From: Deinococcus aetherius
Lineage (GTDB): Bacteria > Deinococcota > Deinococci > Deinococcales > Deinococcaceae
Direction: 5' to 3'
Assembly (NCBI RefSeq): GCF_025997855.1
Contig: NZ_AP026560.1
Coordinates: forward strand, 88,001 to 152,000
Length of the DNA: 64,000 bases
The notes beneath the pieces were generated by a model. That model did no database searches, was not told the origin of the DNA, and saw nothing but the letters and a program-made list of their open reading frames with translations. Every line of letters starts with the position of its first letter. Position 1 is the first letter of the stretch. The translations under genes and the position numbers were made by a program. Positions 10,934 to 20,403 of this stretch are shown piece by piece.

Positions 10934-12009
10934 CGACGTTCGTCCCGGTGATTCTGGCGGGCGGCAGCGGCGAACGGTTCTGGCCCCTCTCGCGCCGCAA
11001 CCGTCCCAAACAGTTCCTGGCTCTGGACGAGACGGGGCGCAGCCTGCTTCAGGCGACGAGCGACCGCCTGTGCCGGGTGAGCGGCCAGCCCGAGAGCGTG
11101 ATGGTCGTGACGGGCGGCGACTACCGCACCCAGGTGCTCGAACATCTGCCCGAGATGCCCATCGAGAACCTGCTCGTGGAGCCGGTGGCGCGGGACACTG
11201 CCCCCGCCGTGCTCTACGCCGCGCTACGGCTGGCGCAGGAACAACCCGACGCGGTGATGGGAGTCTTTCCCGCCGACCACCGCGTCACCGACGCCGGGGC
11301 CTTCGACCGGGTGATGGGCCGGGCCATCGAGGTCGCCGACACGACCGGGCGGCTCGTCACTATCGGCATCACCCCCACCTACCCCGCCACGGGCTACGGC
11401 TACATCCAAGCGGGCGAGGAATTGCTGGGGGGCGAGCTGCCCGCCTACGCGGTGAGCCGTTTCACCGAGAAGCCCGACGCGGAGACGGCCCAGGCGTTTC
11501 TCGCCGACGGCCGCTACACTTGGAACAGCGGCATGTTCATCTGGCGAGTGGGCTCAATCCTCGCCGCCTTCGAGCAGCACCAGCCCGATATGTTCGCGCG
11601 CCTTAGGGAGGCGGTGGGCCAGGGTCGCTCGCTCGCGGGGGTGCGCGCCGTCTTCCCGACCATAGAGAAGATCAGCATCGACTACGCCATTCTGGAGAAG
11701 TCGGATCAGGTCGCCGTGATTCCCGCCGAGTTCGGCTGGGATGACCTGGGCGACTGGAACGCGCTGGAGAGGCTGCTGAAAACCGAGGACGCGAACGTGG
11801 CGGTCGGGCGTCACGTGGGCCTGGACACGGGCGGCGCCATCCTCTACACCACCCAGGGGGACGACCTGATCGCCACCATCGGGCTGGAGGACGTGGTGGT
11901 CGTGCGCACCGCCGAGGTCACGCTGGTCGTGCGCAAGGACCGCACCCAGGACATTAAAAAGGTCGTGCAGCAGCTCAAGGCGCACCCGGAACTGGAGCGC
12001 TTCGCATGA
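10930..12009 (+). CDS. manC: Mannose-1-phosphate guanylyltransferase
   Basis: Makes GDP-mannose from mannose 1-phosphate and GTP for polysaccharide synthesis. The 359 residues show the signature [15 protein letters not shown] then RPKQF, the PADH motif (VFPADHRV), [14 protein letters not shown], and WNSGMFIW. It is the single-domain form; the phosphomannose isomerase half of bifunctional ManC proteins is absent. ATG 10930 is preferred; an in-frame GTG lies 15 nt upstream. It overlaps a small leader ORF by ATGA and precedes the Wzz/BY-kinase gene by 52 nt, so the three probably form one transcript. Confidence 0.93.
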   Translation: MTTFVPVILAGGSGERFWPLSRRNRPKQFLALDETGRSLLQATSDRLCRVSGQPESVMVVTGGDYRTQVLEHLPEMPIENLLVEPVARDTAPAVLYAALRLAQEQPDAVMGVFPADHRVTDAGAFDRVMGRAIEVADTTGRLVTIGITPTYPATGYGYIQAGEELLGGELPAYAVSRFTEKPDAETAQAFLADGRYTWNSGMFIWRVGSILAAFEQHQPDMFARLREAVGQGRSLAGVRAVFPTIEKISIDYAILEKSDQVAVIPAEFGWDDLGDWNALERLLKTEDANVAVGRHVGLDTGGAILYTTQGDDLIATIGLEDVVVVRTAEVTLVVRKDRTQDIKKVVQQLKAHPELERFA

Positions 12010-12061
12010 CCACGGGGCACCAGCACTTGCCGGGGTCTGGCGGCCAGAGAGGGGAGAGGCC

Positions 12062-13690
12062 GTGACCAACCGTCCGGAACAGGAACTCGACCTGAGCGTC
12101 CTGTGGCGGGGGCTCAGGCGCCGCCTGGGGTGGATTCTGGGAACCGCCGCCGTGCTGGCCCTCGCCGCCTTCCTGTGGTCGCGCTTCCAGCCTCCTGTCT
12201 ACGAGGCCAGCGCCAGCCTGATCGCGGCGAACAATCAGGGGCAGGAGGGCCCCTTCGGGAGCGCGGTGGTCAAGGCCCCGCCCCTGCCCGAAGGTGCCGT
12301 GAACCAGGCCCTGCAAAGTCCGCTCGTGATTGGTCCCCTGATCACGGCGGTGCGCGAAAGCCGCGCCATCCCGGCAGAGGAGCGCGAGCGCCTGGTGGGC
12401 AGGCTCAGCCGTGAGTTGAGTGAACAGAGGTTGCGCACGATTACCCTGACGGCTCGTCTGGACCCGGGGGGAAGCGGTATCTACACGGTGCGGGCCCGTG
12501 CCAGAACGGCCCCGGCGGCGCAGACGCTCGCCAACCTGACGGTGGATGCCCTGCGCACCTGGGACACGGACCGCGCGCTGCAAACGGTGCGCCGCGCCCA
12601 GGCCGGATTCCAGGCGCAACTTCTGCGCATCGAGCAGCAGCTCCGAACTGGGGACCAGACGCCGGTCGAGCGGCAGACGCTGATCAGCCGTCGCGCCACC
12701 ATCCAGGACAACCTCGCGCAGGTCAGCATCCTGGAGAACTCGGCGACCGGAGTCCTGAGCCTGCTGTCGGCGGCCGTCGAACCGGCCCGGCCAGTGTCGC
12801 CCAAGCCGCTGCGCAACGCGGTGCTCGCGGGCCTGTTGGGGCTGCTTCTCGCCGCCGGGGTGGTGGCGCTGCTCACCGTGCTCGACCGCACCGTCCGCAC
12901 CGAGGACGACTTACTGGCCCTCAACGTGCCGACCCTGGCCGTCGTTCCTCGCCTGCGCAAGAGGGACATCGTCTTCAACGGCATCGTGCGCGCTGCTCGC
13001 CAGGCAGGCTTGTACGAGGCTATCGGCTTCCTGCGCGTAAACCTGATGACTACCCTGCACAACCGCCCCCACCCCGTCGTGATGATGACGAGCACTGCTC
13101 CCGGCGAGGGCAAGAGCAGCCTGACTGCCACCCTGGCCGACGGGTTCGCCTCCAGCGGCCAGCGGGTCCTGATCATCGACGCGGACCTGCGCCGGGGCAC
13201 CCAGGCGGCCGTGTGGCAGAAGTTCGACCAGGGGGGCGACTGGCAGCAACTTGTGGGCGCGGGCGGCGTCCGCACGACCCGCGAGGCCCTGCTGCAACCC
13301 GAGAACGTGCAAGTTCTGCGGGTGGAGCCGAACGTGGACATGCTACCCGCCGGGCCGGGCCTGCACGACAGCCTCTCGGTCTTCAATCAGGCCGACATCC
13401 GCCGGGCGCTCGACCTGTGGCGGCCGGGGTACGACATCGTCCTGCTCGACAGCGCCCCACTGCTGGCCCTTGCCGACGGGCTGGTGCTGGGAGTTCATGC
13501 CGACGCCGTCCTGATGGTCACCGAGTACGGGCGCACCAATATCCAGGCCGTCCGGAGTGCGATCCGACGGGCCGAGCGGTCGGGGCTCAACCTCCTCGGC
13601 TTCGTGATCAACAAGTCGGACGCGCGTGAGGAGTCGAGCTACGGGTACTCGTACTCCTACGCGCCGCGCAAGGAAGGGATGAAGGTTTAA
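12062..13690 (+). CDS. Wzz chain-length determinant fused to bacterial tyrosine kinase (BY-kinase)
   Basis: Membrane protein that sets polysaccharide chain length and couples export to tyrosine phosphorylation. Residues about 1-280 form the Wzz part, with transmembrane helices near residues 24-40 and 250-270 flanking a periplasmic helical region. The cytoplasmic kinase follows: Walker A in [11 protein letters not shown] (about residue 345), Walker A' in LIIDADLR, Walker B in VLLDSAPLL. The tail [13 protein letters not shown] is the tyrosine cluster. The start is GTG at 12062, after GGGGAGAGG. Last gene of the GC-rich left flank before the AT-rich centre of the locus. Confidence 0.92.
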   Translation: MTNRPEQELDLSVLWRGLRRRLGWILGTAAVLALAAFLWSRFQPPVYEASASLIAANNQGQEGPFGSAVVKAPPLPEGAVNQALQSPLVIGPLITAVRESRAIPAEERERLVGRLSRELSEQRLRTITLTARLDPGGSGIYTVRARARTAPAAQTLANLTVDALRTWDTDRALQTVRRAQAGFQAQLLRIEQQLRTGDQTPVERQTLISRRATIQDNLAQVSILENSATGVLSLLSAAVEPARPVSPKPLRNAVLAGLLGLLLAAGVVALLTVLDRTVRTEDDLLALNVPTLAVVPRLRKRDIVFNGIVRAARQAGLYEAIGFLRVNLMTTLHNRPHPVVMMTSTAPGEGKSSLTATLADGFASSGQRVLIIDADLRRGTQAAVWQKFDQGGDWQQLVGAGGVRTTREALLQPENVQVLRVEPNVDMLPAGPGLHDSLSVFNQADIRRALDLWRPGYDIVLLDSAPLLALADGLVLGVHADAVLMVTEYGRTNIQAVRSAIRRAERSGLNLLGFVINKSDAREESSYGYSYSYAPRKEGMKV

Positions 13691-13812
13691 GAGGCAGACA
13701 CGGATAGGAGCCGAAGGCTTGATAACTCCTGCCTAGAGACAATGCGCCGTGGCGATGGGCTTAATTTCCAACCTTAGGGGGGCCAACCAGAACAGATTAG
13801 CTCTCCGCTTAC

Positions 13813-14829
13813 TTACGTATGATGGTTTATTTTGCTGGGGTTATTCCAGTGGAAGCGTATTTGTTTCAAGGTTAGTTGCATGCTACCCACTAGGAGAAAG
13901 GGGATAAAAGACCAACTGTACAGGAATATTCTATCATGATAGGGTAGGTATGACATCAACATCCCAAAGCCGTTTAATATCAAATAAAAGTTAAATAAGT
14001 TATTGTATTTACGATCAGGCGTTACCTTTAGTAGCTTAATAAGCAAATATGCTATTACTGGCATCAAGCTCGCAAGTAGAAAGGCCGGTTTAAAACCTAA
14101 TTCATAATTGGTGTAACTCAAATTCACACTCCTATTCAAACTTGTCAGCGGCCTAAATATGTATGCTATTACGGAAGATAATCCGATGAAATTGACCACG
14201 TATAAAGGAGCTATAATAAACCATATTGTCAAGGCGGTGCGAATTGTTATAACACGACTAAGTAGCCAAGTGGGCATCAGGATGAGTACAGAGGAGTGAA
14301 ATAAGCTTGCTATACCAAACACCACCACAGATAGTAAAATTTTTGCTTTTGATCCCATCCCCTGCCATTTTTTTGACATACTGAAGGCAAGAAAGAAAAA
14401 AACAAAAGACATTGCAGCACCTTGACGTACTACATTGTTGGTCATGCTGACGAACGGTGCATACAATAGAAGAATGATCGAAAATAATATGTTAAAAGGA
14501 CCAAAAGAAGGAAAAACGTTTCTTATAAACACAAATACTGATGTCATGAAAACGGTTTTTATTAGGAACACAAAAGTCAAAAACGGAATCCCGCTCTTTG
14601 AGAACAGCCACAAAAAATATGTGAATCCAGGTTCAAAAGTTCCAAAACCTATCATTACATCCAGCCGGCGTGTGTATGCAAGAGTGTATATCCAATTATA
14701 ACTTACAAGATCGGCGTAATCACCAACTGATTTAGGAGCTGCCCACCATATAAGAGGTATAAAAGCAAGCATAAATGAAGTTGAAAGAATAATATTTATA
14801 ATATTCCACGCTGCTCTTTTTGACTTCAT
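13813..14829 (-). CDS. EpsG-family polysaccharide polymerase (Wzy-like)
   Basis: Integral membrane protein of about 338 residues with roughly ten hydrophobic helices, probably polymerising lipid-linked repeat units at the outer face of the inner membrane. EpsG-type marks are FEPGFTYF near residue 65, NNVVRQGAA near residue 130 and FHSSVLILMP near residue 175. I prefer the start MKSKRAAW because GAGGA lies 5 nt before it; an alternative ATG at 14856 overlaps the upstream gene's stop as TAATG. Base composition is very AT-rich (22 of 60 bases GC in the line at 14341) against about 70 percent or more in flanking genes. Encoded opposite to the rest of the locus, with the CBM protein gene. Confidence 0.85.
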   Translation of the reverse strand: MKSKRAAWNIINIILSTSFMLAFIPLIWWAAPKSVGDYADLVSYNWIYTLAYTRRLDVMIGFGTFEPGFTYFLWLFSKSGIPFLTFVFLIKTVFMTSVFVFIRNVFPSFGPFNILFSIILLLYAPFVSMTNNVVRQGAAMSFVFFFLAFSMSKKWQGMGSKAKILLSVVVFGIASLFHSSVLILMPTWLLSRVITIRTALTIWFIIAPLYVVNFIGLSSVIAYIFRPLTSLNRSVNLSYTNYELGFKPAFLLASLMPVIAYLLIKLLKVTPDRKYNNLFNFYLILNGFGMLMSYLPYHDRIFLYSWSFIPFLLVGSMQLTLKQIRFHWNNPSKINHHT

Positions 14830-14855
14830 CGTGTTCCTCGGTTCCTCACTGCGCA

Positions 14856-15704
14856 TTAGTAGTTTGCTCCGTCGGGCTTGAAGTTCCAGTGCTTTACCGT
14901 TAGATTACGGTCGGCAAGGACTTCGCCGAAGGGGTTGGACATTTGGACAATCAACGCCGCTCCACTCACATCTATGCTCACACTTTTTACGGATTCACCT
15001 GTGAAGCTATTAAAAATACTATTGCCCTCTTGAATGATGTTAATTTTGGCGAACTCGCCTACAACCTTTTGTCCAGTTAAATTGAAGAATAAGCGGCCAG
15101 CAGAGCAGGGTAGAAGGATGATAGGAGTTGGTGAATTAAGTACAATCGTCCGCTCGGTTGGATACCAAGCGTCACTTGGACCTCTGATGTCGAAGGTTTT
15201 ACAATAAGGAGTGGAAAATTTTATTCTGTTTAAGAAAGCTCGGCGGACGACAGCCGAGTAGTAATCGTTAAAGTAAGTCAGCCTTAAACGGCCAGTGGGT
15301 AGGTGTATTGACGCTGTCCTTTCGCTCGAAAACGCCTCCACGCTGACTATTTGAGAATTAAGCGACACCGTCAGCGCAGGAGCTTCAGCCGCAGCAATTT
15401 GACCCACGGCCGTGATGTTCAGTGTACCAGGGGAGCAGAGGTCGGCTTCCACCCACGAGAGGCTTTGGAAGTCAAAGCCGTGTTCGGTAAGTTGGACGCC
15501 GTTAGGGTACTGCTGATACCCAACTCGGAAAGTTGGCGGGTTGGTACAGGTCAATTTCGGTGGTGTCATTGTGAGTAATGGCTGTTCCGGTTCTCTGACT
15601 CCCAAGGCCGTTACGCTTGCTGCAGCTACGCCTGCGGGGATCACGACACAGAAGACGGACTTCCAGGGGAGGGGAGACACCCCCTGAGTATCGCTCAAGC
15701 CCAC
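14856..15704 (-). CDS. Membrane-anchored or secreted protein with two CBM36/60-like carbohydrate-binding domains
   Basis: A 282-residue protein with one N-terminal hydrophobic segment (VFCVVIPAGVAAASVTAL, residues 17-34), signal peptide or anchor. Two jelly-roll-like modules follow. The first (about 85-165) ends with LRLTYFNDYY and FLNRIKF; the second (about 200-275) ends with LIVQMSNPFGE and DRNLTVKHWNF. Both resemble the calcium-dependent xylan-binding module, whose typical end is a NDYY-x-DRNLxVxxI pattern. It may bind the polysaccharide made by the locus; that is inference. The start is GTG at 15704 or a later GTG at 15680; no clear ribosome site. The stop overlaps a possible start of the polymerase gene. 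Confidence 0.6.
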   Translation of the reverse strand: MGLSDTQGVSPLPWKSVFCVVIPAGVAAASVTALGVREPEQPLLTMTPPKLTCTNPPTFRVGYQQYPNGVQLTEHGFDFQSLSWVEADLCSPGTLNITAVGQIAAAEAPALTVSLNSQIVSVEAFSSERTASIHLPTGRLRLTYFNDYYSAVVRRAFLNRIKFSTPYCKTFDIRGPSDAWYPTERTIVLNSPTPIILLPCSAGRLFFNLTGQKVVGEFAKINIIQEGNSIFNSFTGESVKSVSIDVSGAALIVQMSNPFGEVLADRNLTVKHWNFKPDGANY

Positions 15705-16062
15705 GAGCCCCAGCTAGCTCTCAAGTTCCTTCAGCTAACCCGGCCACCCGGTCCCCTCCACCTCCAGCCTGCTCGGGCTAGGCTGGGAGGCAAGGTTGGT
15801 GGGTTTGGTGGCTGCTGTACAATGGCCGACGACCTGAGGGCGGGCCATGGGGGAGGAACTGACATCTCTGCCCCAACCGCGACGACAGCCGTCGGACGGC
15901 TCGGGAGCCTTCGCGCTATGAAAAGGTGCATTGCTGCACGGTATATACGTGGCATATCTTGGAGGAAGACATCGTGGAGCCGGAATCTGAGCTCCGAACC
16001 CGTGCCCTCATCCTATAGCGACTTGCAGACCTTGCCCCCTTCCTTGAGAGGCGCCTTCGACT
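15705..16062. other. Divergent intergenic region in the polysaccharide locus
   Basis: No convincing gene is seen. A possible rightward promoter is TTGCTG and TATCTT 18 bp apart near 15931..15960, just ahead of the flippase gene. A GGAGG followed by a GTG opens only a 14-codon frame, which may be a leader but is not supported further. Confidence 0.4.
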
Positions 16063-17319
16063 GTGTTTTCCAAAGCACTTAAAAGATTACCCCAGAGTTT
16101 TGTGTGGAGTTTTACTGGCCTTCTGGGAAGGTTCGTGTTGCAGACCTTCTCGTTCATCCTGATAGCCTCAGAGTTAGGGCCTTCCGGCTTCGGAACTTTC
16201 TCCGCCGCCCTAGCCCTTACCCTGGTGCTTGCTCCATTTGTCGAAATGGGCGCCTACGCGATAACGGTGCGCGACTCCAAAACCCCTCATCTACTTGCCA
16301 CCTCCCTCGGTACAACCCTCAAGACCACCTCCGTGCTCCTTCCGGTGGCCATATTGGTGTTAACTGCAGCTTCCTATTTGGCGCTCAAAGAGTTGAATCT
16401 AATATTGACGATCCTGTTGGGGTTGGGCGTCTTTGTTGGAATGCGGTTTATGTATGTAGCCCAAGCTGTAAATGCCTCCCTTTCTAAATTTAGTCGGAAT
16501 GCTGTTTTCGATATGGGGCTGAGCTTAGCCCTGTTGATAGGAGCCTTCTCGGTCAAATTGATAGGAAGCGGTAAGGTGGATGCATGGTTCCTGATGTACG
16601 CCTCCATCTACGGAGTGGTCGGTTTTCTATTTTTTCTTTTCACCACGCGAGCTGAGAGGATTAGGATCGGCGCGGGTGGTAGCTGGAATGCCATTGTGGA
16701 AAGGCTCCGGGAGGGCTGGACCTTCGCTTTCGGTGGTATGGCCCAGAGTGCTTATAGTGAGTTGGACAAGACTATATTGTTAAATTTGGCTGGTGCCCCC
16801 GCTGTTGGCAGGTATTCGATGGCTGTCAGGCTGATCCAGGTTTCTTACATGCCCATTAACGCTCTGTTAAATGTGACTTTCCCGAAGATGTTCAGGCTAA
16901 TGGACTCCAACGAAGTTGGTGCTCTATCAAGGTACTTGCTGAAGATTATCCTGACCGCCCTGGTGTACTCAGTTCTTTGTGTTCTTACCCTCCAGGTACT
17001 TGCTCCTTTGTTGCCCAATCTGTTTGGCGAGGAATATGCGAGCAGCACCCATTTGCTTAAGCTGATTGCCTTGGCCGTGGTTCTTCAAGGGGTGTATTGG
17101 CCTATTCTGGACGCCTTGACGGCAATGGGTTTCCAAAAACTGAGAATGATTATTACATTTGGTGGTGTTGCTGCTAACGTTACATTAAATCTCATCCTTA
17201 TCCCCTCAATGAAAGAATATGGCGCGGTAGTTTCCTATCTTGCCTCTCAGTTGATTTTATTGGTAGTTGCATCCGTGCTCATAGTTTGGAGCACCAAAAG
17301 GATGGTAGGAAAGGGATGA
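16063..17319 (+). CDS. Polysaccharide flippase (Wzx, MATE/MOP superfamily)
   Basis: Inner-membrane protein of 418 residues with about 12 hydrophobic helices, moving undecaprenyl-linked repeat units across the membrane. Family marks are the N-terminal GLLGRFVLQTFSFILIASELGP, the central SELDKTILLNLAG-PAVGRYSMAVRL region and the late LPNLFGEEY. The start is GTG at 16063; GAGAGG lies somewhat far upstream, so the start is moderately sure. The gene is less GC-rich than the flanks. It overlaps the next glycosyltransferase by ATGA at 17316. Confidence 0.9.
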   Translation: MFSKALKRLPQSFVWSFTGLLGRFVLQTFSFILIASELGPSGFGTFSAALALTLVLAPFVEMGAYAITVRDSKTPHLLATSLGTTLKTTSVLLPVAILVLTAASYLALKELNLILTILLGLGVFVGMRFMYVAQAVNASLSKFSRNAVFDMGLSLALLIGAFSVKLIGSGKVDAWFLMYASIYGVVGFLFFLFTTRAERIRIGAGGSWNAIVERLREGWTFAFGGMAQSAYSELDKTILLNLAGAPAVGRYSMAVRLIQVSYMPINALLNVTFPKMFRLMDSNEVGALSRYLLKIILTALVYSVLCVLTLQVLAPLLPNLFGEEYASSTHLLKLIALAVVLQGVYWPILDALTAMGFQKLRMIITFGGVAANVTLNLILIPSMKEYGAVVSYLASQLILLVVASVLIVWSTKRMVGKG

Positions 17320-18488
17320 AGGTAATAAAATGGCGGTCTAACGATGAGGTTGGTTCTGTCTACATTATCACTTATGGAATGGGGCAGGGCGGCGTCTCCT
17401 CTCACGTTGAAACGCTCGCATCTGCCCTTAAATCTGTGAAAAGGAATGTAGCACTCGTACATCCAACCAGACCCTCCCTGCTCAAGATGATAGTGCTTGC
17501 TCTGTCAAGTATGGGGAACATCAACAGGGCAAGGCGTATCATGATTATAGAGAAGCAGAGGCAGGTGAAGAGCTGGTTTGCTAAGCTCGACATCTGCCCC
17601 TCGGATGTATTTCACACCCATGATGTCTGGACTGCGTATGCCTTGTTTTCTGTCAAACCCGATGTCAAAATCGTTCATACTATCCATGGGCCGGCCTCAA
17701 GAGAAATTCTAATGGACTTCAACGACGACGCGCTCAGCGAATACGCATCCCAAATGGAGAAGCAGGTTTATGAACGAGCATACCGCTTAATCGCTGTTGA
17801 TGAAGGACAAGCCAATATAGCTATAGAGGATTTCGGTGCAAAGAAGCACAAAATACGCATTATTCGTAACACTGTGGACATAGAAGAGCTATACAAGGTC
17901 GCCGTAGCGGGCAGACAGCGGACTCAAGAGCTTGTGGGAACTTTAATAAAAAGAAGCAAGAACGTTGTTTTGGCCCGCCGTCTCGTCGAGAAGAATGGTG
18001 TTCAGGTTGCAATAGAAGCGTTGGCCCGCACAGAAGCTGACGTAGGTTTCTGGATTGTGGGCGATGGTCCTTTGCGGCATGCGTTGGAGAAGAGAGTAGA
18101 AGAACTGGGCGTCAAGGACCGCGTGACATTTCTTGGGGGTCTCCCTCGAAGTGAGGTCATTTCATTGATGCAGGAGGCCGATGTAGTACTGGTTCCGTCC
18201 GTACCTGCTCATGGTGTCGTCGAGGCGACATCCATCGCTGCCCTGGAAGGAATGGCTATGGGTAAGATTGTTATAGCTTCTCGTATCGGCGGGCTGGCTG
18301 AAATGATAGACCATAATGTTAACGGCATGTTATACGAACCCTTCGACATTGATGATTTAGCCAGCCTTCTCGATACCGTGGATGCGGAGAAGCATGCGGA
18401 GCTGGGTATCAGCGCGAGAAGCTATGTAAAAGAGGAGTGGTCTACCCAAGCTTGGGTATCCCAAATTACAGAGGTCTACAATGAGTAG
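17316..18488 (+). CDS. Glycosyltransferase family 4 (GT-B)
   Basis: A 390-residue GT-B enzyme likely adding a sugar to the lipid-linked repeat unit at the cytoplasmic face. The N-terminal domain carries YGMGQGGVSSHVETLA and FHTHDVWTAY; the C-terminal nucleotide-sugar domain carries GDGPLRHALEKRV, FLGGLPRSEV and the paired glutamates in EATSIAALEGMAMG. AAGG lies just before ATG 17316, which overlaps the flippase stop. Donor and acceptor cannot be read from sequence. Composition is AT-richer than the flanking genome. Confidence 0.9.
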   Translation: MKVIKWRSNDEVGSVYIITYGMGQGGVSSHVETLASALKSVKRNVALVHPTRPSLLKMIVLALSSMGNINRARRIMIIEKQRQVKSWFAKLDICPSDVFHTHDVWTAYALFSVKPDVKIVHTIHGPASREILMDFNDDALSEYASQMEKQVYERAYRLIAVDEGQANIAIEDFGAKKHKIRIIRNTVDIEELYKVAVAGRQRTQELVGTLIKRSKNVVLARRLVEKNGVQVAIEALARTEADVGFWIVGDGPLRHALEKRVEELGVKDRVTFLGGLPRSEVISLMQEADVVLVPSVPAHGVVEATSIAALEGMAMGKIVIASRIGGLAEMIDHNVNGMLYEPFDIDDLASLLDTVDAEKHAELGISARSYVKEEWSTQAWVSQITEVYNE

Positions 18489-18514
18489 CCCCTTTTTGTT
18501 GGAGGGCTGATTAT

Positions 18515-19381
18515 ATGAGCGTGATAATCGCTGTACCCGTGTTTAACGCACAGAAGTATCTGCAGCATGCGATAAGATCAATTAAGAATCAAACTTACAA
18601 GGAATGGCAATGTGTCGTATTGGATGATGGTTCTTCTGACAACAGCCTTGAAATGGTCGAGAAATTGGCTGACAAAAGATTTAAAATTATTTCAGACGGT
18701 TTGAATAAAGGCTTGGCGTTTAGGCTAAATGAGGTAATTGAAATGGTAGATTGTGATTATCTTGTAAGAATGGATGCGGATGACATTATGCATCCGCTGA
18801 GAATAGAGCGCCAGCTTGGATACATGAGAAATAACAGAAGCGTGGACGCTGTTGGAAGCAGCGCTTACCTAATAGATATAGATAATAATATCTATGGTGT
18901 TAGAAGAGCGAAGACTTTGTTGAAGAAGAACGACTTTCTAAGCACCAGTCCCATGATACACCCCTCTGTTATGGGCAAAGCGGCTTGGTTTAAAAACAAC
19001 AAGTATGATTTAAAATCGCCAAGGATAGAAGATTATGAACTTTGGTTGAGGACCTTTGAGAGATCTGTGTTTGTAAATCTAACAGAACCTCTTCTATACT
19101 ACCGCGAACTCGGGCTGCCTTACAAGGAGAAATACCATTATACGTCCGTAGGAAAGCGGCGTGTGCTTTTCAATTACGGTCTTAGATCCGGCGACATTGT
19201 TGGGGCTGGCAGGTATATTCTGGAATCTGGTTTGAAGCAGGCTGTCTTTAGGGTGGCGTCACAGATTGGCAGTCAGGAGGACTTGATGAGAAAGAGAGCC
19301 GAAAAGGTTCCTCCGGGTGAACTCCTGACCGCCGTGGCCGATCTAAAACAGGCATTACACGATGGGGGCGGGGACGGATGA
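18515..19381 (+). CDS. Glycosyltransferase family 2 (GT-A)
   Basis: A 288-residue inverting glycosyltransferase. Visible motifs: VPVFNAQKYLQHAI at the N-terminus, DDGSSDNS (nucleotide binding), and RMDADDI holding the metal-binding DxD. EDYELWLRTFE is the likely catalytic-base region. The first 260 codons are AT-rich; the last roughly 30 (from about 19300, PPGELLTAVADL) have the base composition of the next gene. The stop overlaps the galE start as ATGA. The sugar transferred is unknown. Confidence 0.9.
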   Translation: MSVIIAVPVFNAQKYLQHAIRSIKNQTYKEWQCVVLDDGSSDNSLEMVEKLADKRFKIISDGLNKGLAFRLNEVIEMVDCDYLVRMDADDIMHPLRIERQLGYMRNNRSVDAVGSSAYLIDIDNNIYGVRRAKTLLKKNDFLSTSPMIHPSVMGKAAWFKNNKYDLKSPRIEDYELWLRTFERSVFVNLTEPLLYYRELGLPYKEKYHYTSVGKRRVLFNYGLRSGDIVGAGRYILESGLKQAVFRVASQIGSQEDLMRKRAEKVPPGELLTAVADLKQALHDGGGDG

Positions 19382-20403
19382 AGGTGCTCGTCACGGGCGG
19401 TGCGGGCTACATTGGCAGCACGGTGGTCTCGGCGCTGGCAGAGGCGGGCGCCGTGCCGGTGGTCCTCGACTCGCTTGTGCAGGGGCGGGCGGAGTTCGCG
19501 GCGGGTCACTCCCTCTACATGGGGGACATCGCAGACGTGGGGATGCTCGACCGCATCTTCGCCGAGCACCCCGACATCTCGACTCTGATGCATTTTGCGG
19601 CACGCATCGACGTGGAGGAGTCCACGCGGCTGCCGTCCCTCTATTACCGGGAGAACCTCTGCAAGGGGGCGGCGCTACTGGAGGAGGTGCTGCGGCGGGG
19701 GGTGCGGCGGGTGATCTTCAGCTCGACGGCGGCGGTGTACCGGGGGGGAGACGGCTCACGAGGGTTGCCCGAGGACGCGCCCACCGAGCCTCTGAGCCCC
19801 TACGCCCGCTCGAAGCTGATGTTCGAGGGGGTGCTGAGCGACCTGTGCGCCCAGTTCGGGGCGTCGGCGGTGGCGCTGCGGTACTTCAACCCGGTGGGGG
19901 CCGACCCGGCCCTGCGCTCGGGACCCTACAAGCCCGACCCGTCGCACATCCTGGGGAAGCTCACGGGGCTGGCGGCGGTGGGTGGCGGCGAGTTCGTGAT
20001 CAACGGGGACGACTACCCGACGCGCGACGGCACCCCGGTGCGTGACTATGTCCATGTGTGGGACCTCGCCCGGGCGCACCTCTCGGCGCTCAACTACGTG
20101 AACGGCGCGGGGCCGGGCTGCACGGTGGTCAACGTGGGGTCCGGGTCGGGCGTCACAGTGCGTGAGTTCGTGGACGCCTTCATGGCGGTGACGGGCCTGC
20201 CGCTCACGGTGCGGGTGGGCGGGCGGCGGCCCGGCGACACGGCGGGCGCGTACGCGGACACGGGACAGGCGGAGTCGCGCCTGGGCTGGCGCCCCGAGCG
20301 CAGCCTGGAGGAGGGCATCCGCGACGCCCTGGCCTGGGAGGAGCGCTTCCGGGCGGGCGGGCAGGGCGTGGCCCGGCGGGAGGAGCGGCCCGCGTGGGGC
20401 TGA
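19378..20403 (+). CDS. galE: UDP-glucose 4-epimerase (GalE)
   Basis: Interconverts UDP-glucose and UDP-galactose with bound NAD, supplying the locus. The 341 residues show the Rossmann signature VTGGAGYIGS at residue 5, HFAA near residue 72, SSTAAVY, and the catalytic YARSK. RYFNPVGADP and GTPVRDYVHVWDLARAH are typical of GalE rather than of other sugar epimerases. It overlaps the preceding glycosyltransferase by 4 nt and the next gene by 10 nt. High GC content returns from here on. Confidence 0.93.
   Translation: MKVLVTGGAGYIGSTVVSALAEAGAVPVVLDSLVQGRAEFAAGHSLYMGDIADVGMLDRIFAEHPDISTLMHFAARIDVEESTRLPSLYYRENLCKGAALLEEVLRRGVRRVIFSSTAAVYRGGDGSRGLPEDAPTEPLSPYARSKLMFEGVLSDLCAQFGASAVALRYFNPVGADPALRSGPYKPDPSHILGKLTGLAAVGGGEFVINGDDYPTRDGTPVRDYVHVWDLARAHLSALNYVNGAGPGCTVVNVGSGSGVTVREFVDAFMAVTGLPLTVRVGGRRPGDTAGAYADTGQAESRLGWRPERSLEEGIRDALAWEERFRAGGQGVARREERPAWG

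Noticed and set aside
15960..16020. 14-codon GTG frame after GGAGG before the flippase gene
   Set aside because: Too short to judge and with no overlap or conservation evidence; mentioned only in the intergenic entry.
15822..16082. 86-codon frame ahead of the flippase gene
   Set aside because: No ribosome site or -10 box, biased composition, and it overlaps the flippase start.
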